Shown here one piece after another: positions 24,464 through 34,678 of a stretch of DNA of 64,000 nt. The stretch covers positions 1,364,001-1,428,000 of the forward strand of contig CAWBDV010000007.1 in NCBI GenBank assembly GCA_963787675.1, in the 5' to 3' direction. The translations under genes and the position numbers were made by a program. A model generated the notes under the pieces. The model searched no databases. It was not told the DNA's origin and saw nothing but the letters and a program-made list of their open reading frames with translations. Within the stretch, counting starts at the first letter, position 1. Every line of letters starts with the position of its first letter. Origin of the DNA: JAJPKK01 sp963787675. GTDB lineage: Bacteria; Pseudomonadota; Alphaproteobacteria; Rhizobiales; Xanthobacteraceae.

Positions 24464-27153
24464 ATGGATGATTTGTTGCGTGAGTTCTTGACGGAGACCA
24501 GCGAAAGCCTGGGGGTCGTCGACGTCGAGTTGGTGCGTTTCGAGCAGGATCCCAACAACGCGAAGATCCTCGCCAATATTTTCCGCCTGGTGCACACCAT
24601 AAAGGGCACCTGCGGATTCCTCGGCCTGCCGCGCCTTGAAGCGCTGGCGCACGCCGCCGAGACGCTGATGGGCAAATTCCGTGATGGCTTGCCGGTGACC
24701 GCCGGCGCGGTGACGCTGATCCTTTCGACCATCGACCGCATCAAGCAACTGCTCGACGAACTCGAAGCCAACCAGCAGGAAACTGCCGGCGAAGACCGCG
24801 ACCTCATCGACCAGCTCGAACAAATGGTCCGCGGCGAGGCCGTCGCCCAACCGGCAAAAGAGCCCCAAGTCGCGACCGGCTCGCTCACCCTCCAGGTGCT
24901 GGAACGGCAATTGCGTCCGGGCGAAGTGTCACTCGACGATCTCGAGCGGGCGTTCCGTGAAACGGAGATCGAAGTCGCGCCTGCGCCGACGCCGGCTGAG
25001 CCGTCCGGTCAGAGCAAACGCGCTCCGGCCGCATCCACGCCGGCGGCCGCGGCTGCCGCAGCCAAGAAAGCCGCCGCAGCGCCGGAAGACGAACGGCATG
25101 ATTCCAAGGTCGCCAACCAGTCGATCCGCGTGAACGTCGAGACGCTGGAACACCTGATGACCATGGTCTCCGAGCTTGTGCTGACGCGCAACCAGCTTCT
25201 CGAGATCGTCCGTCGTCACGAGGACACCGAGTTCAAGGTGCCGTTGCAGCGCCTTTCCAACGTGACCGCCGAGCTGCAGGAAGGCGTCATGAAGACGCGC
25301 ATGCAGCCGATCGGCAACGCGTGGCAGAAGCTGCCGCGCATCGTGCGCGACCTTGCCGCCGAACTCAGCAAGGAGATCGAGCTCGAGATGCACGGCGCCG
25401 ATACCGAGCTCGATCGCCAGGTGCTCGATCTGATCAAGGATCCGCTCACCCACATGGTGCGCAACTCCGCCGACCACGGCCTCGAGATCCCGGGAAGAGC
25501 GTCGTGCGCTCGGCAAGCCGGACAAGGGCGTGATCAGGCTCTCCGCCTATCACGAGGGCGGCCACATCATCATCGAGATCGCCGACGACGGCCGCGGCCT
25601 CAATACCGCGAAGATCAGAGCAAAGGCGATCTCCTCCGGTCTCGTCACCGAAGCCGACATCGAAAAGATGACCGAGGCGCAGATCCACAAGTTCATCTTT
25701 CGCGCCGGGTTCTCGACCGCCGCCAACGTGACGAGCGTGTCCGGCCGCGGCGTCGGCATGGATGTGGTGCGCACCAACATCGACCAGATCGGCGGCACGA
25801 TCGACGTCAAGTCGGTGCCGGGCGAAGGGTCGAGTTTCGTCATCAAGATCCCGCTGACGCTCGCCATCGTCTCGGCACTGATCGTCGAGGCGGGCGGCGA
25901 CCGCTTTGCGATACCGCAGCTCTCGGTCGTCGAGCTGGTGCGCGCGCAAAGCAATAGCGACCATCGCATCGAGCGCATCAAGGACACCCCGGTCCTTCGC
26001 CTGCGCAACAAGCTGCTGCCGCTGATTCATCTCAAGAAGCTCCTCGAAATGGATGCCGGCGACGAAAGCGATTCCGGAGAATTCCTTCATCGTGGTGACG
26101 CAGGTCGGCAGCCAGACCTTCGGCATCGTCGTCGACGGCGTGTTCCACACCGAGGAAATCGTGGTGAAGCCGATGTCGACCCGGCTGCGCCACATCACCA
26201 TGTTCTCCGGCAACACCATCCTGGGCGACGGCTCGGTGATCATGATCATCGATCCGAACGGCATCGCCCGCGGGGTTGGCAGCTCCACCACGCGCACTCT
26301 CGCCGCCGAGGAGGAGACCGCGGCCGCGGGCCGCAGCGCCAACGACAACGTCACTTCGTTCCTGATCTTCCGCGCCGGCTCGGTTCAGCCGAAGGCAGTG
26401 CCGCTGTCGCTCGTCACCCGGCTCGAGGAGATCGACGCTTCGAAGATCGAAGTGTCGAGCGGCCGCCACATGGTGCAGTACCGCGGCCATCTGATGCCGC
26501 TCGTCACGGTCACGCCCAATGCGACCGTGCGCACCGAAGGCACGCAGCCGCTCCTCGTGTTCTCCGATGAAGACCGCGCCATGGGCCTCGTCGTCGACCA
26601 GATCGTCGACATCGTCGAGGATACGCTGCACGTCGAGGTCGGCGGTGATATGCCGGGCGTTCTCGGTTCTGCCGTGATCAAGGGCCAGGCCACCGAGTTG
26701 CTGGATGTCGGCCACTATCTGCCGCTCGCCTTCGAGGACTGGCTCACCCGCAAAGACAAGAAAGTGTCGGCGGCCCGGACCCTGCTGTTCGTCGACAACT
26801 CGGCATTCTTCCGCAACATGCTCACCCCGGTGCTGCGCGCTGCAGGCTACAACGTCATGGCCGTGCCGCGCGCCGAGGATGCCCTCGAATGTCTGCGCGA
26901 CGGCCGTGCGGTCGATGTCGTCGTCACTGACATCGAAATGCCGGGCATGAACGGCTACGAGCTTGCCGAAGCTGTACGCAACGATCCGAAGACCGCCGGC
27001 GTGCCGATCATCGCGCTGTCCTCGATGACATCGCCCGAGGCGGTCGAGCGCGGGCGCGAGGCGGGCTTCCACGAGTATGTCGCGAAATTTGATCGGACCG
27101 GCCTGATCGCCGCGCTCAAGGAGCAACTGGCGGCGGTCGAGGAAGCGGCGTGA
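24464..27153 (+). pseudogene. cheA: hybrid chemotaxis kinase CheA-REC, interrupted by two frameshifts
   Basis: Reading across three frames gives a full CheA of about 896 residues. Order: Hpt with phospho-His near 44 (RLVHTIKGTCGFL), Ala/Pro-rich linker, dimerisation and HATPase (HMVRNSADHGLE, DDGRGLN, SGRGVGMDVV), a CheW-like region, and a C-terminal receiver (LLFVDNSAFFRN, VTDIEMPGMNGYE). The first shift lies at ccggg 25491-25494, one extra G before the codons for EERRALGKPDKG. The second lies near 26085-26092, one extra base before ENSFIVVTQVGSQ. Each shifted part is well conserved and there are no internal stops, so error or very recent mutation is more likely than old decay. Start ATG 24464. 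Confidence 0.85.
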
Positions 27154-27164
27154 TGGGGGCAGCC

Positions 27165-27635
27165 ATGAGCATCAACAGCAGCGTCGCGGGCGAAACCATG
27201 ACCGAGTACGTCACCGTCGTTCTCGGCGGCCAGCTGTTCGGCCTGCCGATTTCGCGGGTCCAGGACGTGTTCATGCCCCAACGCGTGACGCGCGTGCCGC
27301 TGGCGCAGCCCGAGATCGCCGGGGTGCTGAACCTGCGCGGCCGGATCGTCACCGCGATCGATATGCGCTGCCGGCTCGGTCTTGCGCCGCGCGACGAGAC
27401 GCGCCCGCCGATGGCGGTCGGCATCGAATGCAAGGGCGAAAGCTACGGGCTTTTGATCGACTCCGTCGGAGAGGTGCTCAAGCTCGACGACAATACCCGC
27501 GAGCCCAATCCCGTAAATCTTGACACGGGACTGGCGCAAATTTCCGCGGGCGTTCACCGGCTGGACAAACAGCTCCTGGTCATCCTCGACGTCGACCGGG
27601 TGCTGGACACGGGGCATGAAGCGATGGCGGCCTAA
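27165..27635 (+). CDS. cheW: chemotaxis coupling protein CheW
   Basis: 156 residues from ATG 27165; an ATG at 27153 overlaps the cheA stop (TGATG) and is also possible. The CheW fold shows FGLPISRVQDVFMPQRVTRV, GVLNLRGRIVTAIDMRCRLG and the late SYGLLIDSVGEVLKL. It links receptors to CheA and follows cheA within 12 bases, so the two are one transcript. Confidence 0.92.
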   Translation: MSINSSVAGETMTEYVTVVLGGQLFGLPISRVQDVFMPQRVTRVPLAQPEIAGVLNLRGRIVTAIDMRCRLGLAPRDETRPPMAVGIECKGESYGLLIDSVGEVLKLDDNTREPNPVNLDTGLAQISAGVHRLDKQLLVILDVDRVLDTGHEAMAA

Positions 27636-27667
27636 GGCTAGTCCATCGATCGTTTGGAGTACCTCAC

Positions 27668-28033
27668 ATGAAAACCTGTCTCGTGGTCGACGATTCGAGC
27701 GTCATTCGCAAAGTCGCCCGTCGCATTCTCGAAGGCATGCACTTCGAGATCGTCGAGGCGGAGGATGGCGCCGAAGCACTCGGCCATTGCCAGGAGAAGC
27801 TTCCCGACGTGGTCCTGCTCGACTGGAACATGCCGAACATGGACGGCATCCAGTTCCTGCGGACGCTGCGCAAGATGCCGGGCGGCAACAAACCCAAGGT
27901 AGTGTTCTGCACGACCGAGAATGACGTCGGTCACATTGCCCGGGCGCTTCACGCAGGCGCCGACGAATACATCATGAAGCCCTTCGACAAGGACATCGTC
28001 GAAGCGAAGTTCCAGCAGGTAGGGCTCGTTTGA
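27668..28033 (+). CDS. cheY: chemotaxis response regulator CheY
   Basis: A single receiver domain of 121 residues. The acidic pair is in LVVDDSS, the phospho-acceptor Asp in VVLLDWNMPNMDG near residue 52, the switch Thr in FCTTEND and the Lys in YIMKPFD. GGAG lies about ten bases before the ATG. Phospho-CheY binds the flagellar motor; as part of the che operon it is probably the cognate partner of this CheA. Confidence 0.92.
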   Translation: MKTCLVVDDSSVIRKVARRILEGMHFEIVEAEDGAEALGHCQEKLPDVVLLDWNMPNMDGIQFLRTLRKMPGGNKPKVVFCTTENDVGHIARALHAGADEYIMKPFDKDIVEAKFQQVGLV

Positions 28034-28105
28034 GCATTTTCCGTTCGGCGCCGGACCTTCAGCCTGAATTTCTCACCCGCGCTTCTGCGAAAATCGTGTG
28101 ACCTG

Positions 28106-29299
28106 ATGAGTCTGGCAGTATCAGCAGCTCCCCGCCACGCCGGCACGCAATCGCCGATCCGGGTCATGGTGGTCGACGATAGTGTCGTGGTGCGCGGGCT
28201 TGTCGCCCGCTGGCTCGAAGAGGAGCCCGGCATCGAGGTGGTCGGCTCGCTGCGCACCGGGCGCGAAGCCGTCGATCAACTTGCCCGCATCCAGCCGGAC
28301 GTGGTGGTTCTCGATATCGAAATGCCGGTGCTCGATGGGCTGTCGGCCTTGCCCCTGCTGCTTGAGCAGGACCGTGACCTCGTGGTCGTCATGGCCTCGA
28401 CCCTCACCCGTCACAATGCCGAAGCGAGCCTCAAGGCACTCTCGCTCGGCGCCGCCGACTACGTCGCCAAGCCGGAAACCGGCGGTGTCGTCAATGCGGT
28501 CGAATTTCGCCGCGAGCTGATCGACAAGGTGCGCAACCTCGGCGCACGGCGCCGCCGCGCCGCTCCGCGGCCCCACGCTGCCCCCGTGGAGCGGCGTCCG
28601 TTCCATGTCGAAGCGGTTGCCAAGCCGCGTCCCGCCATCAGCCTTCACCCGACGCCAACCGCAAGCCACCACCCGGCATCGCCGCCGATCAAGCTGCGCC
28701 CATTCTCCCACGTGCTGCCGCGGGTTTTGCTGATCGGTTCTTCGACCGGTGGTCCGCAGGCACTGAACGCCGTTTTCGGCCAGCTTGCCAAGGTCATCGA
28801 TTGCGCCGCGGTGCTCGTCACGCAGCACATGCCGCCGACCTTCACCACCATTCTCGCCGAGCATCTGTCGCGCGCCAGCAGTCGGCCGGTGCGCGAGGGC
28901 GTCGACCGCGAGCCGATCCAGGCCGGTCACGTTTACGTCGCGCCGGGCGGCCGGCACATGCTGGTCGATCGCGTCAACAATGCTCCCGTGATCGCGCTTG
29001 ATGACGGCCCTCTCGTGAATTTCTGCCGCCCCGCGGTCGACCCGCTATTCAGTTCGGCAGCAAAAATGTGGGGCTCGGCTGTCCTCGCCGTGGTCCTCAC
29101 CGGCATGGGCTCCGATGGCTCGCACGGCGCTGCTGAAATCGTGGCGGCCGGCGGGAGCGTGATCGCTCAGGATGAACCGACGAGCGTCGTGTGGGGCATG
29201 CCTGGTGCCGCGGCCCACGCCGGGGTGTGCTCCGCGGTGCTGCCGCTTGACCAGATTGCCGGGAAGGTATCGCGCCTGTTTGCGGGAGAGCGTCCGTGA
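28106..29299 (+). CDS. cheB: chemotaxis methylesterase CheB
   Basis: 397 residues. The N-terminal receiver has the phospho-Asp in VVVLDIEMPVLDG. A linker rich in Pro, His and Arg spans about 150-200. The C-terminal methylesterase has Ser in IGSSTGGPQAL, His in VTQHMPPTF and Asp in GMGSDGSHGA. It removes methyl groups from receptors during adaptation. Its stop overlaps the cheR start by four bases (GTGA). Confidence 0.93.
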   Translation: MSLAVSAAPRHAGTQSPIRVMVVDDSVVVRGLVARWLEEEPGIEVVGSLRTGREAVDQLARIQPDVVVLDIEMPVLDGLSALPLLLEQDRDLVVVMASTLTRHNAEASLKALSLGAADYVAKPETGGVVNAVEFRRELIDKVRNLGARRRRAAPRPHAAPVERRPFHVEAVAKPRPAISLHPTPTASHHPASPPIKLRPFSHVLPRVLLIGSSTGGPQALNAVFGQLAKVIDCAAVLVTQHMPPTFTTILAEHLSRASSRPVREGVDREPIQAGHVYVAPGGRHMLVDRVNNAPVIALDDGPLVNFCRPAVDPLFSSAAKMWGSAVLAVVLTGMGSDGSHGAAEIVAAGGSVIAQDEPTSVVWGMPGAAAHAGVCSAVLPLDQIAGKVSRLFAGERP

Positions 29300-30150
29300 A
29301 TCCCTTCGAGTACGAGTTTCTGCGCAAGCTTCTGAAGGACCGCTCGGGCCTCGTGCTGTCTTCGGACAAGCAGTATCTGCTCGAGAGCCGGCTCCTGCCG
29401 ATTGTGCGCCAGCTCGATCTCGGCACCATCGCCGGCCTCGTCGCCAAGCTGCGCGCACCGGGGGCTGAACCTCTGACCGTGCAGGTGGTCGAGGCCATGA
29501 CCACCAATGAGACCTTTTTCTATCGCGACAAGATTCCGTTCGACAATTTTTCCGAAGCGGTGATGCCGGCGCTGCTGGCAGCGCGGGCCTCGCAGCGCCG
29601 CATCCGCATCTGGTGCGCCGCGGCCTCGAGCGGGCAGGAGCCTTATTCGCTCGCGATGTGCCTCAAGGACATGGCGGCGAAGCTCGCCGGCTGGCGCGTC
29701 GATATCGTCGCGACCGACATCTCCCGCGACGTGCTCGAAAAGGCCAACGCCGGAATCTACAGCCAGTTCGAAGTGCAGCGCGGCCTGCCGGTCCAGCACT
29801 TGATCAAGTATTTCGTCCAGAAGGGCGAGACCTGGCAGATCACGCCCGACATCCGCGCGATGGTGGATTTTCGGCCGTTCAATCTGCTGAACGATTTCAT
29901 GCCGCTCGGCAACTTTGACGTCGTGTTCTGCCGCAACGTGCTCATCTATTTCGATCAGCCAACCAAGCTCGATATCCTCAACCGCATCGCCCGCGTGATG
30001 CCAAAGGACGGCTATCTCATGCTCGGCGCTGCCGAGACGGTTGTCGGGCTCACCGAGGCCTTCAGGCCGTTGTCCGATCGGCGTGGCCTCTATGCCGTTG
30101 CCGGAGCTCCCGAGCGGCCGAAGCTCGCCATGGTCGCCGGCGCGAGGTAA
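29296..30150 (+). CDS. cheR: chemotaxis methyltransferase CheR
   Basis: 284 residues, GTG start overlapping the cheB stop. The N-terminal helical domain (FEYEFLRKLLKDRSGLVLS) and MTTNETFFYRDK are typical, followed by the SAM-binding fold with IWCAAASSGQEPYSLAM and FDVVFCRNVLIYFD. It methylates receptor glutamates using SAM, the counterpart of CheB. Last gene of the che operon; no clear terminator hairpin with T-run was found in the 190 bp downstream. Confidence 0.93.
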   Translation: MNPFEYEFLRKLLKDRSGLVLSSDKQYLLESRLLPIVRQLDLGTIAGLVAKLRAPGAEPLTVQVVEAMTTNETFFYRDKIPFDNFSEAVMPALLAARASQRRIRIWCAAASSGQEPYSLAMCLKDMAAKLAGWRVDIVATDISRDVLEKANAGIYSQFEVQRGLPVQHLIKYFVQKGETWQITPDIRAMVDFRPFNLLNDFMPLGNFDVVFCRNVLIYFDQPTKLDILNRIARVMPKDGYLMLGAAETVVGLTEAFRPLSDRRGLYAVAGAPERPKLAMVAGAR

Positions 30151-30342
30151 CGACGCGCCGAATCGATCCAGCGCTTTGTGCGATCGATCCGGCCTCTCCT
30201 CGCAAAAGGATGTCGGCTGAGCGGCGCCCGGAGACGTTTGAACGAATTGATTCTGTTAAACGACCAATTGCCCGGTCCGTGCGCTGCGCGCGATCGCTGA
30301 TCCGCGTCGCGCCGAAACGCGAAACGGCGTGAAAGACAGCGG

Positions 30343-31606
30343 ATGTTTGAACGAACGTACCGGCAGCGCCTTGAAGCCGACCTTACGCGTTGGCAAGCGG
30401 AGGGCGTGATCACGCCGGCGATCGGCGACGCCATGCGCAATTCGCTTGTCCCGTTGGACGCGGGCGTCAACATTGCGGTTGTTGTCGGGATTGTCGGCGG
30501 TTTGCTGATCGCGGCCGCGTTTCTGGCCTTTGTCGCGGCGAACTGGATGGAAATCGCTCGTCCGGCGCGCTTTGCCATCCTGCTCACCGGCATCGCCGGA
30601 GCTCACGGCGTTGGCGCCTGGTTCGCCGGAAACGGGCGGCCGGTTCTCGCCGATCTCGCCGCCGGTGTCGGCGCCATCATCTTCGGCGCCGCCATTGCCC
30701 TCGTCGGCCAGATGTATCACCTCGGCGATGATTTCGCGGCCGGCATGTTGCTGTGGTCCATGGGCGCGCTCGCCGCGGCAACGCTGACCGGATCGCGCGG
30801 CGCGCTCGCGGTCGCGCTCGTCGCCGGCACACTTTGGACCGGCACACGGGCCGTAGACGCGTCCGACATACCGCATCTTCCGTTCATTCTGTTGTGGCTC
30901 TTCGCCGCCGCCTTGGCGGTAGCCTGGAATTCGAAGCCCGCGGCGCATCTTGTCGCGATCGCGGCGCTCGCCTGGTGGATCGCCGCGGCGATCGGGTTGC
31001 CGCAGAGCAAGCCCGAAATCGGTCTTTGTCATTGCAGACGGCGCGGCCTTGTTGCTTGGCGCCGGCCTCTTGCTGGCAAATACCTCACGGTTGCCGCTGC
31101 GCAGCTTCGGTCTCGAGCTGTCCGCCTACGGCGCATTCGCGTTGGCCGTGCTGACCGCAATTGCTGCCGTGTTATCGAACGATGTTCACGTGGCATATGG
31201 CGTACCGCCGTCCTGGGCGAATGGCTGTGGCGTGGTCGGGCTGATCCTCGCCTTTGCCGCTGCCGCTCTTGGACGGCGCGCCGGTCCGGCGTTCGCCAGA
31301 ATTTCGATCGCGCTCGTGCTCGTCGTGATTGTCGGATGGGTGCAGCCGGCATCGGATGCGCCGTGGCTCGGCTATGGGATGGAGCTTGGCGCGATGCTGT
31401 GCCTTGTCGTCTCCGGCATGCTCGACGAGTCCCGTGCCCGGGTCGTCGCAGGCTGGCTCGGCCTTGCCGCCGTCATTTCCGCGATCACATGGGCCGTGCA
31501 GGGCTCGCTGCTGCGACGCTCGGTCTTTCTGGCGGTCGCCGGTGCCGTGGCGATCGCACTCGCGATCGGGCTCGGTCGGCTGATGCCGAGGGAAAGCCGT
31601 CCATGA
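30343..31606 (+). pseudogene. DUF2157 membrane protein, frameshifted near 31017
   Basis: The N-terminal cytoplasmic DUF2157 part (RQRLEADLTRWQAEGVITPA) and several membrane helices are read from ATG 30343. At the AAA of 31016-31018 the frame breaks; the next frame continues the membrane protein (SVFVIADGAALLLGAGLLL onward) to a stop at 31606. Removing one A restores a protein of about 420 residues. Left uncorrected, the first frame runs on and appears fused to the next gene, which is an artefact. The restored stop overlaps the GDYXXLXY start as ATGA, the usual arrangement of this pair. Function unknown. Confidence 0.8.
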
Positions 31607-32193
31607 GAAAATTTTTGGACCGTGTCCCAAAGTTTGTTCTGTTCGGCGCCGCCGGCCTGATCCAGGTCAGCCTCATCGCGCTCATGGTCCTCGATCGCAT
31701 CAACATCCTGCGAACCGGAACCGACGTGATGTTGCAGACGCGGCCGATCGATCCCCGCGACTTCCTGAGAGGCGATTATGTGATTTTGGGCTACGACATC
31801 TCGACCCTGCCGGCCGGCGCGCTCAAAGACCAGCCGGCGGTCGGGAAGGGCGCTCCGATTTTCGTCAAGCTCGCCCCTAAAGCTGACGGGTTTTACGAGG
31901 CAGTCTCCGTCTCTACGACGCCGGTCGCAGTCACGGCTCCCGAGGTGCTGATCCGCGGTCATGTCACGAGTGGCACCAACTGCGGCGCGGACAGCCGCGC
32001 GTTTTGCCCGACGCTGCAGGTCCGCTACGGAATTGAACGCTATTTCGTCCCGGAGGGCGAGGGCAAGAAACTCGAAGACGCCCGCAATGAGCGCAAACTT
32101 GCGGTCGTCGCTGCGGTAACCCCCACAGGCCGTGCCGCGATCAAGCGGCTGCTGATCGATGGCGATCCGGTCTACGACGAGCCGTGGTTTTGA
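31603..32193 (+). CDS. GDYXXLXY-domain membrane protein
   Basis: 196 residues. One N-terminal membrane helix (FVLFGAAGLIQVSLIALMVL) precedes an exported domain carrying the name-giving motif RGDYVILGYD near residue 57, with a later C..C pair (TNCGADSRAFCP). Such proteins almost always follow a DUF2157 or DUF4401 membrane protein, as here with a four-base overlap. The pair probably forms an envelope complex of unknown role. Confidence 0.85.
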   Translation: MRKFLDRVPKFVLFGAAGLIQVSLIALMVLDRINILRTGTDVMLQTRPIDPRDFLRGDYVILGYDISTLPAGALKDQPAVGKGAPIFVKLAPKADGFYEAVSVSTTPVAVTAPEVLIRGHVTSGTNCGADSRAFCPTLQVRYGIERYFVPEGEGKKLEDARNERKLAVVAAVTPTGRAAIKRLLIDGDPVYDEPWF

Positions 32194-32202
32194 TCGCGGC
32201 CC

Positions 32203-32685
32203 TCACTCCTCCTTATAGCCATACTGCTGCTGGTTGCCGGTCGCGCCGTAGTATTTGTACGGCAGGAACTTGCCTGACATCGTGATCTTGACGCGGTCGC
32301 CTTTCGGGTCGGGCTGGCGCTCCATCTGCAAATCGAAATCGATTGCCGACATGATGCCGTCGCCGAATTCTTCTTCGATCAGCGCTTTCCATGCCGGGCC
32401 GTTCACCATCACGAGCTCGTAGAAGCGATAGATCAGCGGGTCGGTGGGGGGCATCGGGGTGCCGCGCAGCGGTACCTCGTTGAGCATCGCTTGCTCGGCT
32501 TTGCTGAGACCGAACAGCTCGGCGGCCTTGGCGGCCTGGGGCTTGGTGAGTTTCATTTGGCCAAGGAGTGCCCCGGTGATGAGCATCGGCGACATGCCGC
32601 CGACCTGGTCGCAGACGTGCTTCCACGTCCAGCCTTTCTCGCGCTTGATGTCGAGGATCTTCTCAGTGAGGTCGGCACGTTGCAT
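32203..32685 (-). CDS. cynS: cyanate hydratase (cyanase)
   Basis: 160 residues, the usual size. It converts cyanate and bicarbonate to carbamate and CO2, acting as a decamer. The catalytic residues are in place: Arg and Glu in IYRFYELVM and Ser in IMSAIDFDLQ. The N-terminal helix-turn-helix-like domain (WTWKHVCDQVGGMSPMLITGAL) and the C-terminus GKFLPYKYYG are typical. No cynT or cynR lies beside it. Detoxification or nitrogen use from cyanate is the expected role. Confidence 0.95.
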   Translation of the reverse strand: MQRADLTEKILDIKREKGWTWKHVCDQVGGMSPMLITGALLGQMKLTKPQAAKAAELFGLSKAEQAMLNEVPLRGTPMPPTDPLIYRFYELVMVNGPAWKALIEEEFGDGIMSAIDFDLQMERQPDPKGDRVKITMSGKFLPYKYYGATGNQQQYGYKEE

Positions 32686-32816
32686 GACTCGCTCCCGCTC
32701 TGTGGCGGGTCGTTATCAGCAAGTCACATGCCGTATGGCTTCAGCGCGCTCCGGGGAGCGTTCGCGACGGCGAGCCTGCCCATTTCAGCGGCAATACGCG
32801 CAAAAGAGAAGCAGCG

Positions 32817-33710
32817 CTAAAGCCGAAAGGCATCCGGCGTGAATTCAAAAAGGTTCTGGATACGCATCCACCGCGCCGTGTGGGGCGGGGTGACGCCCCA
32901 TTGATCGAGGCGGCCTTGTGGCCAGCGCCAATATTCCGGGCCGTGGGGCACATAGCTCTCGTCGATCTGCAGCATCTCGCCCGAATATTCGAGCGGAAAT
33001 TCCTCCGGCCCGGCGAAATAGGCGAACACGTTGTTGCCGGCCCCGTGACGGCCGACGCCCCATTCGATCGGAAAGCCGTTGTCGCGCATGCGCCCGGCGC
33101 CGCGCATCACCGAGTCGAGATCGGGGAGATCGAAGGCGACATGGTTGAGCGTCGGTAGGGCGTGGCGGCCGGCGACGAAGGAATTGTGATCGGTGTTGTC
33201 GGCATGAAAGAACGTGAGCGCTGCCGTCTCGTCGATCACCTTAAAGCCGAGCACGTCGACAAGAAAGCGCGTGGTCGCGGCAAGGTCGGTGCAGTTGACG
33301 TTGACGTGGGCGATCTTGCGCGGTCGGTCGCTGACGTCGGCGCGGTCCGCAACCTCGCACACGACCGCGAAATTGCGCCCTTCAGGATCGGACAGGCCGA
33401 AGCCATAGCCGCCGCCGGGCCGATCGAGCGCATGGGGCGCTTCGCAAGGCCTACCGGCTGCGACAGCCGCGCGATGAATGCGGTCCACCGCCTCGCGGTC
33501 GGCGGCATCGAACACGACGCGCCGCAGATGCGGCTTGCGCTCCGCCCGATGGATGGCGAGCACATGGTGATAGGCCCCGGTCGCCCGCAGATAGCGCACG
33601 CCACCCACCGCATCGATCTCGGAGAGATTCCACACCGCGGCGTAGAACTCCGCGGCACGGTCAGGATCGCACATCTCGATTTCGATGGAGCGCACGCCGC
33701 GCACGCGCAT
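32817..33710 (-). CDS. VOC-family extradiol-dioxygenase-like protein
   Basis: Two vicinal-oxygen-chelate modules, 297 residues from ATG 33710, which has a GCGAGG upstream; an in-frame start at 33746 would add 12 residues. The second module has the metal ligands expected for an extradiol ring-cleaving dioxygenase: His in RKIAHVNVNCTDL, His in LNHVAFDLPD and Glu in FPLEYSGEM. The first module lacks them. This fits catechol 2,3-dioxygenase-type enzymes of aromatic breakdown, but substrate is unknown and no pathway genes flank it. Confidence 0.8.
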   Translation of the reverse strand: MRVRGVRSIEIEMCDPDRAAEFYAAVWNLSEIDAVGGVRYLRATGAYHHVLAIHRAERKPHLRRVVFDAADREAVDRIHRAAVAAGRPCEAPHALDRPGGGYGFGLSDPEGRNFAVVCEVADRADVSDRPRKIAHVNVNCTDLAATTRFLVDVLGFKVIDETAALTFFHADNTDHNSFVAGRHALPTLNHVAFDLPDLDSVMRGAGRMRDNGFPIEWGVGRHGAGNNVFAYFAGPEEFPLEYSGEMLQIDESYVPHGPEYWRWPQGRLDQWGVTPPHTARWMRIQNLFEFTPDAFRL

Positions 33711-33767
33711 GGGGACCTCGCTGATCAGAACGCGATGGTCGTGCAAATGATGGTGGAGGTCAAAGCC

Positions 33768-33874
33768 GTCATTCCGGGGCGCGAGCGAAGTTCGCGAGCC
33801 CGGAATCCATAACCCCTGCCGAGGCGTATGGATTCCGGGCTTGCCTCCGCTTTGCTCCGGCGACCCGGAATGAC
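33768..33874. repeat. intergenic palindromic repeat, ATTCCGGG type
   Basis: The ends GTCATTCCGGG (33768-33778) and CCCGGAATGAC (33864-33874) are perfect inverted copies, and an inner pair CGGAATCCAT (33801-33810) / ATGGATTCCGG (33828-33838) forms a second stem. The same element recurs at 46644-46758. Elements of this kind are abundant in Bradyrhizobium-type genomes. Confidence 0.85.
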
Positions 33875-33893
33875 GATCGATGAATTGACTTCG

Positions 33894-34598
33894 TCACTCC
33901 GCCGGGATGCGGGCCTCGTCTTCGGAAGGCTCGCGCAGCACGTAGCCGCGGCCCCACACCGTCTCGATGAAATTCTTGCCGCTCGAGGCGTTGGCGAGCT
34001 TCTTGCGCAGCTTGCAGATGAACACGTCGATGATCTTGAGCTCGGGCTCGTCCATGCCGCCATAGAGATGGTTGAGGAACATCTCCTTGGTGAGCGTCGT
34101 GCCTTTGCGCAGCGAAAGGAGTTCCAGCATCTGGTACTCCTTGCCGGTGAGATGAACGCGCTGCTGGCTCACCTCGACGGTCTTGGTGTCGAGATTGACA
34201 ACCAGTTCGCCGGTCTGGATCACCGACTGCGCGTGGCCCTTCGAGCGGCGCACGATAGCGTGGATACGCGCGACGAGCTCGTCCTTGTGGAACGGCTTCG
34301 TCATGTAGTCGTCGGCGCCGAAGCCGAGCCCTTTGACCTTGTCCTCGATGCCGGCGAGGCCGGACAGGATCAGGATCGGAGTCTTGACCTTCGACACGCG
34401 CAACGAGCGAAGCACCTCGAAGCCGGACATGTCGGGCAGGTTAAGATCGAGCAGGATGATGTCGTAGTCGTAAAGCTTACCGAGATCGACGCCCTCTTCG
34501 CCGAGATCGGTGGTGTAAACGTTGAAGCTCTCGGATTTGAGCATCAACTCGATTGATTGCGCGGTGGCGCTATCGTCTTCGATCAGTAAAACCCGCAT
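33894..34598 (-). CDS. ctrA: cell-cycle master regulator CtrA
   Basis: 234 residues from ATG 34598. An OmpR-type regulator: receiver MRVLLIEDDSATAQSIELML with phospho-Asp in IILLDLNLPDMSG near residue 51, then a winged-helix domain (HLTGKEYQMLELLSLRKG; IDVFICKLRKKL; VWGRGYVL). These segments are nearly invariant in Hyphomicrobiales CtrA. It receives phosphate through CckA-ChpT and controls replication, division and flagellar genes. The long C-terminal tail beyond GYVLREP is unlike the Caulobacter end but typical in rhizobia. The upstream region has three GANTC sites. Confidence 0.95.
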   Translation of the reverse strand: MRVLLIEDDSATAQSIELMLKSESFNVYTTDLGEEGVDLGKLYDYDIILLDLNLPDMSGFEVLRSLRVSKVKTPILILSGLAGIEDKVKGLGFGADDYMTKPFHKDELVARIHAIVRRSKGHAQSVIQTGELVVNLDTKTVEVSQQRVHLTGKEYQMLELLSLRKGTTLTKEMFLNHLYGGMDEPELKIIDVFICKLRKKLANASSGKNFIETVWGRGYVLREPSEDEARIPAE

Positions 34599-34678
34599 GC
34601 CAGTCCCCCTCCGCGCCGTTTCGGCCTCCATCCTGGCCTGCCGCACGGGGCAGCTTCCGAAAACGCCCTGGGACAACT

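Noticed and set aside
30343..32193. Apparent 616-residue fusion of DUF2157 and GDYXXLXY domains
   Set aside because: The middle part is nonsense in that frame and the true continuation is in the next frame to a stop at 31606; the fusion comes from a one-base shift near 31017.
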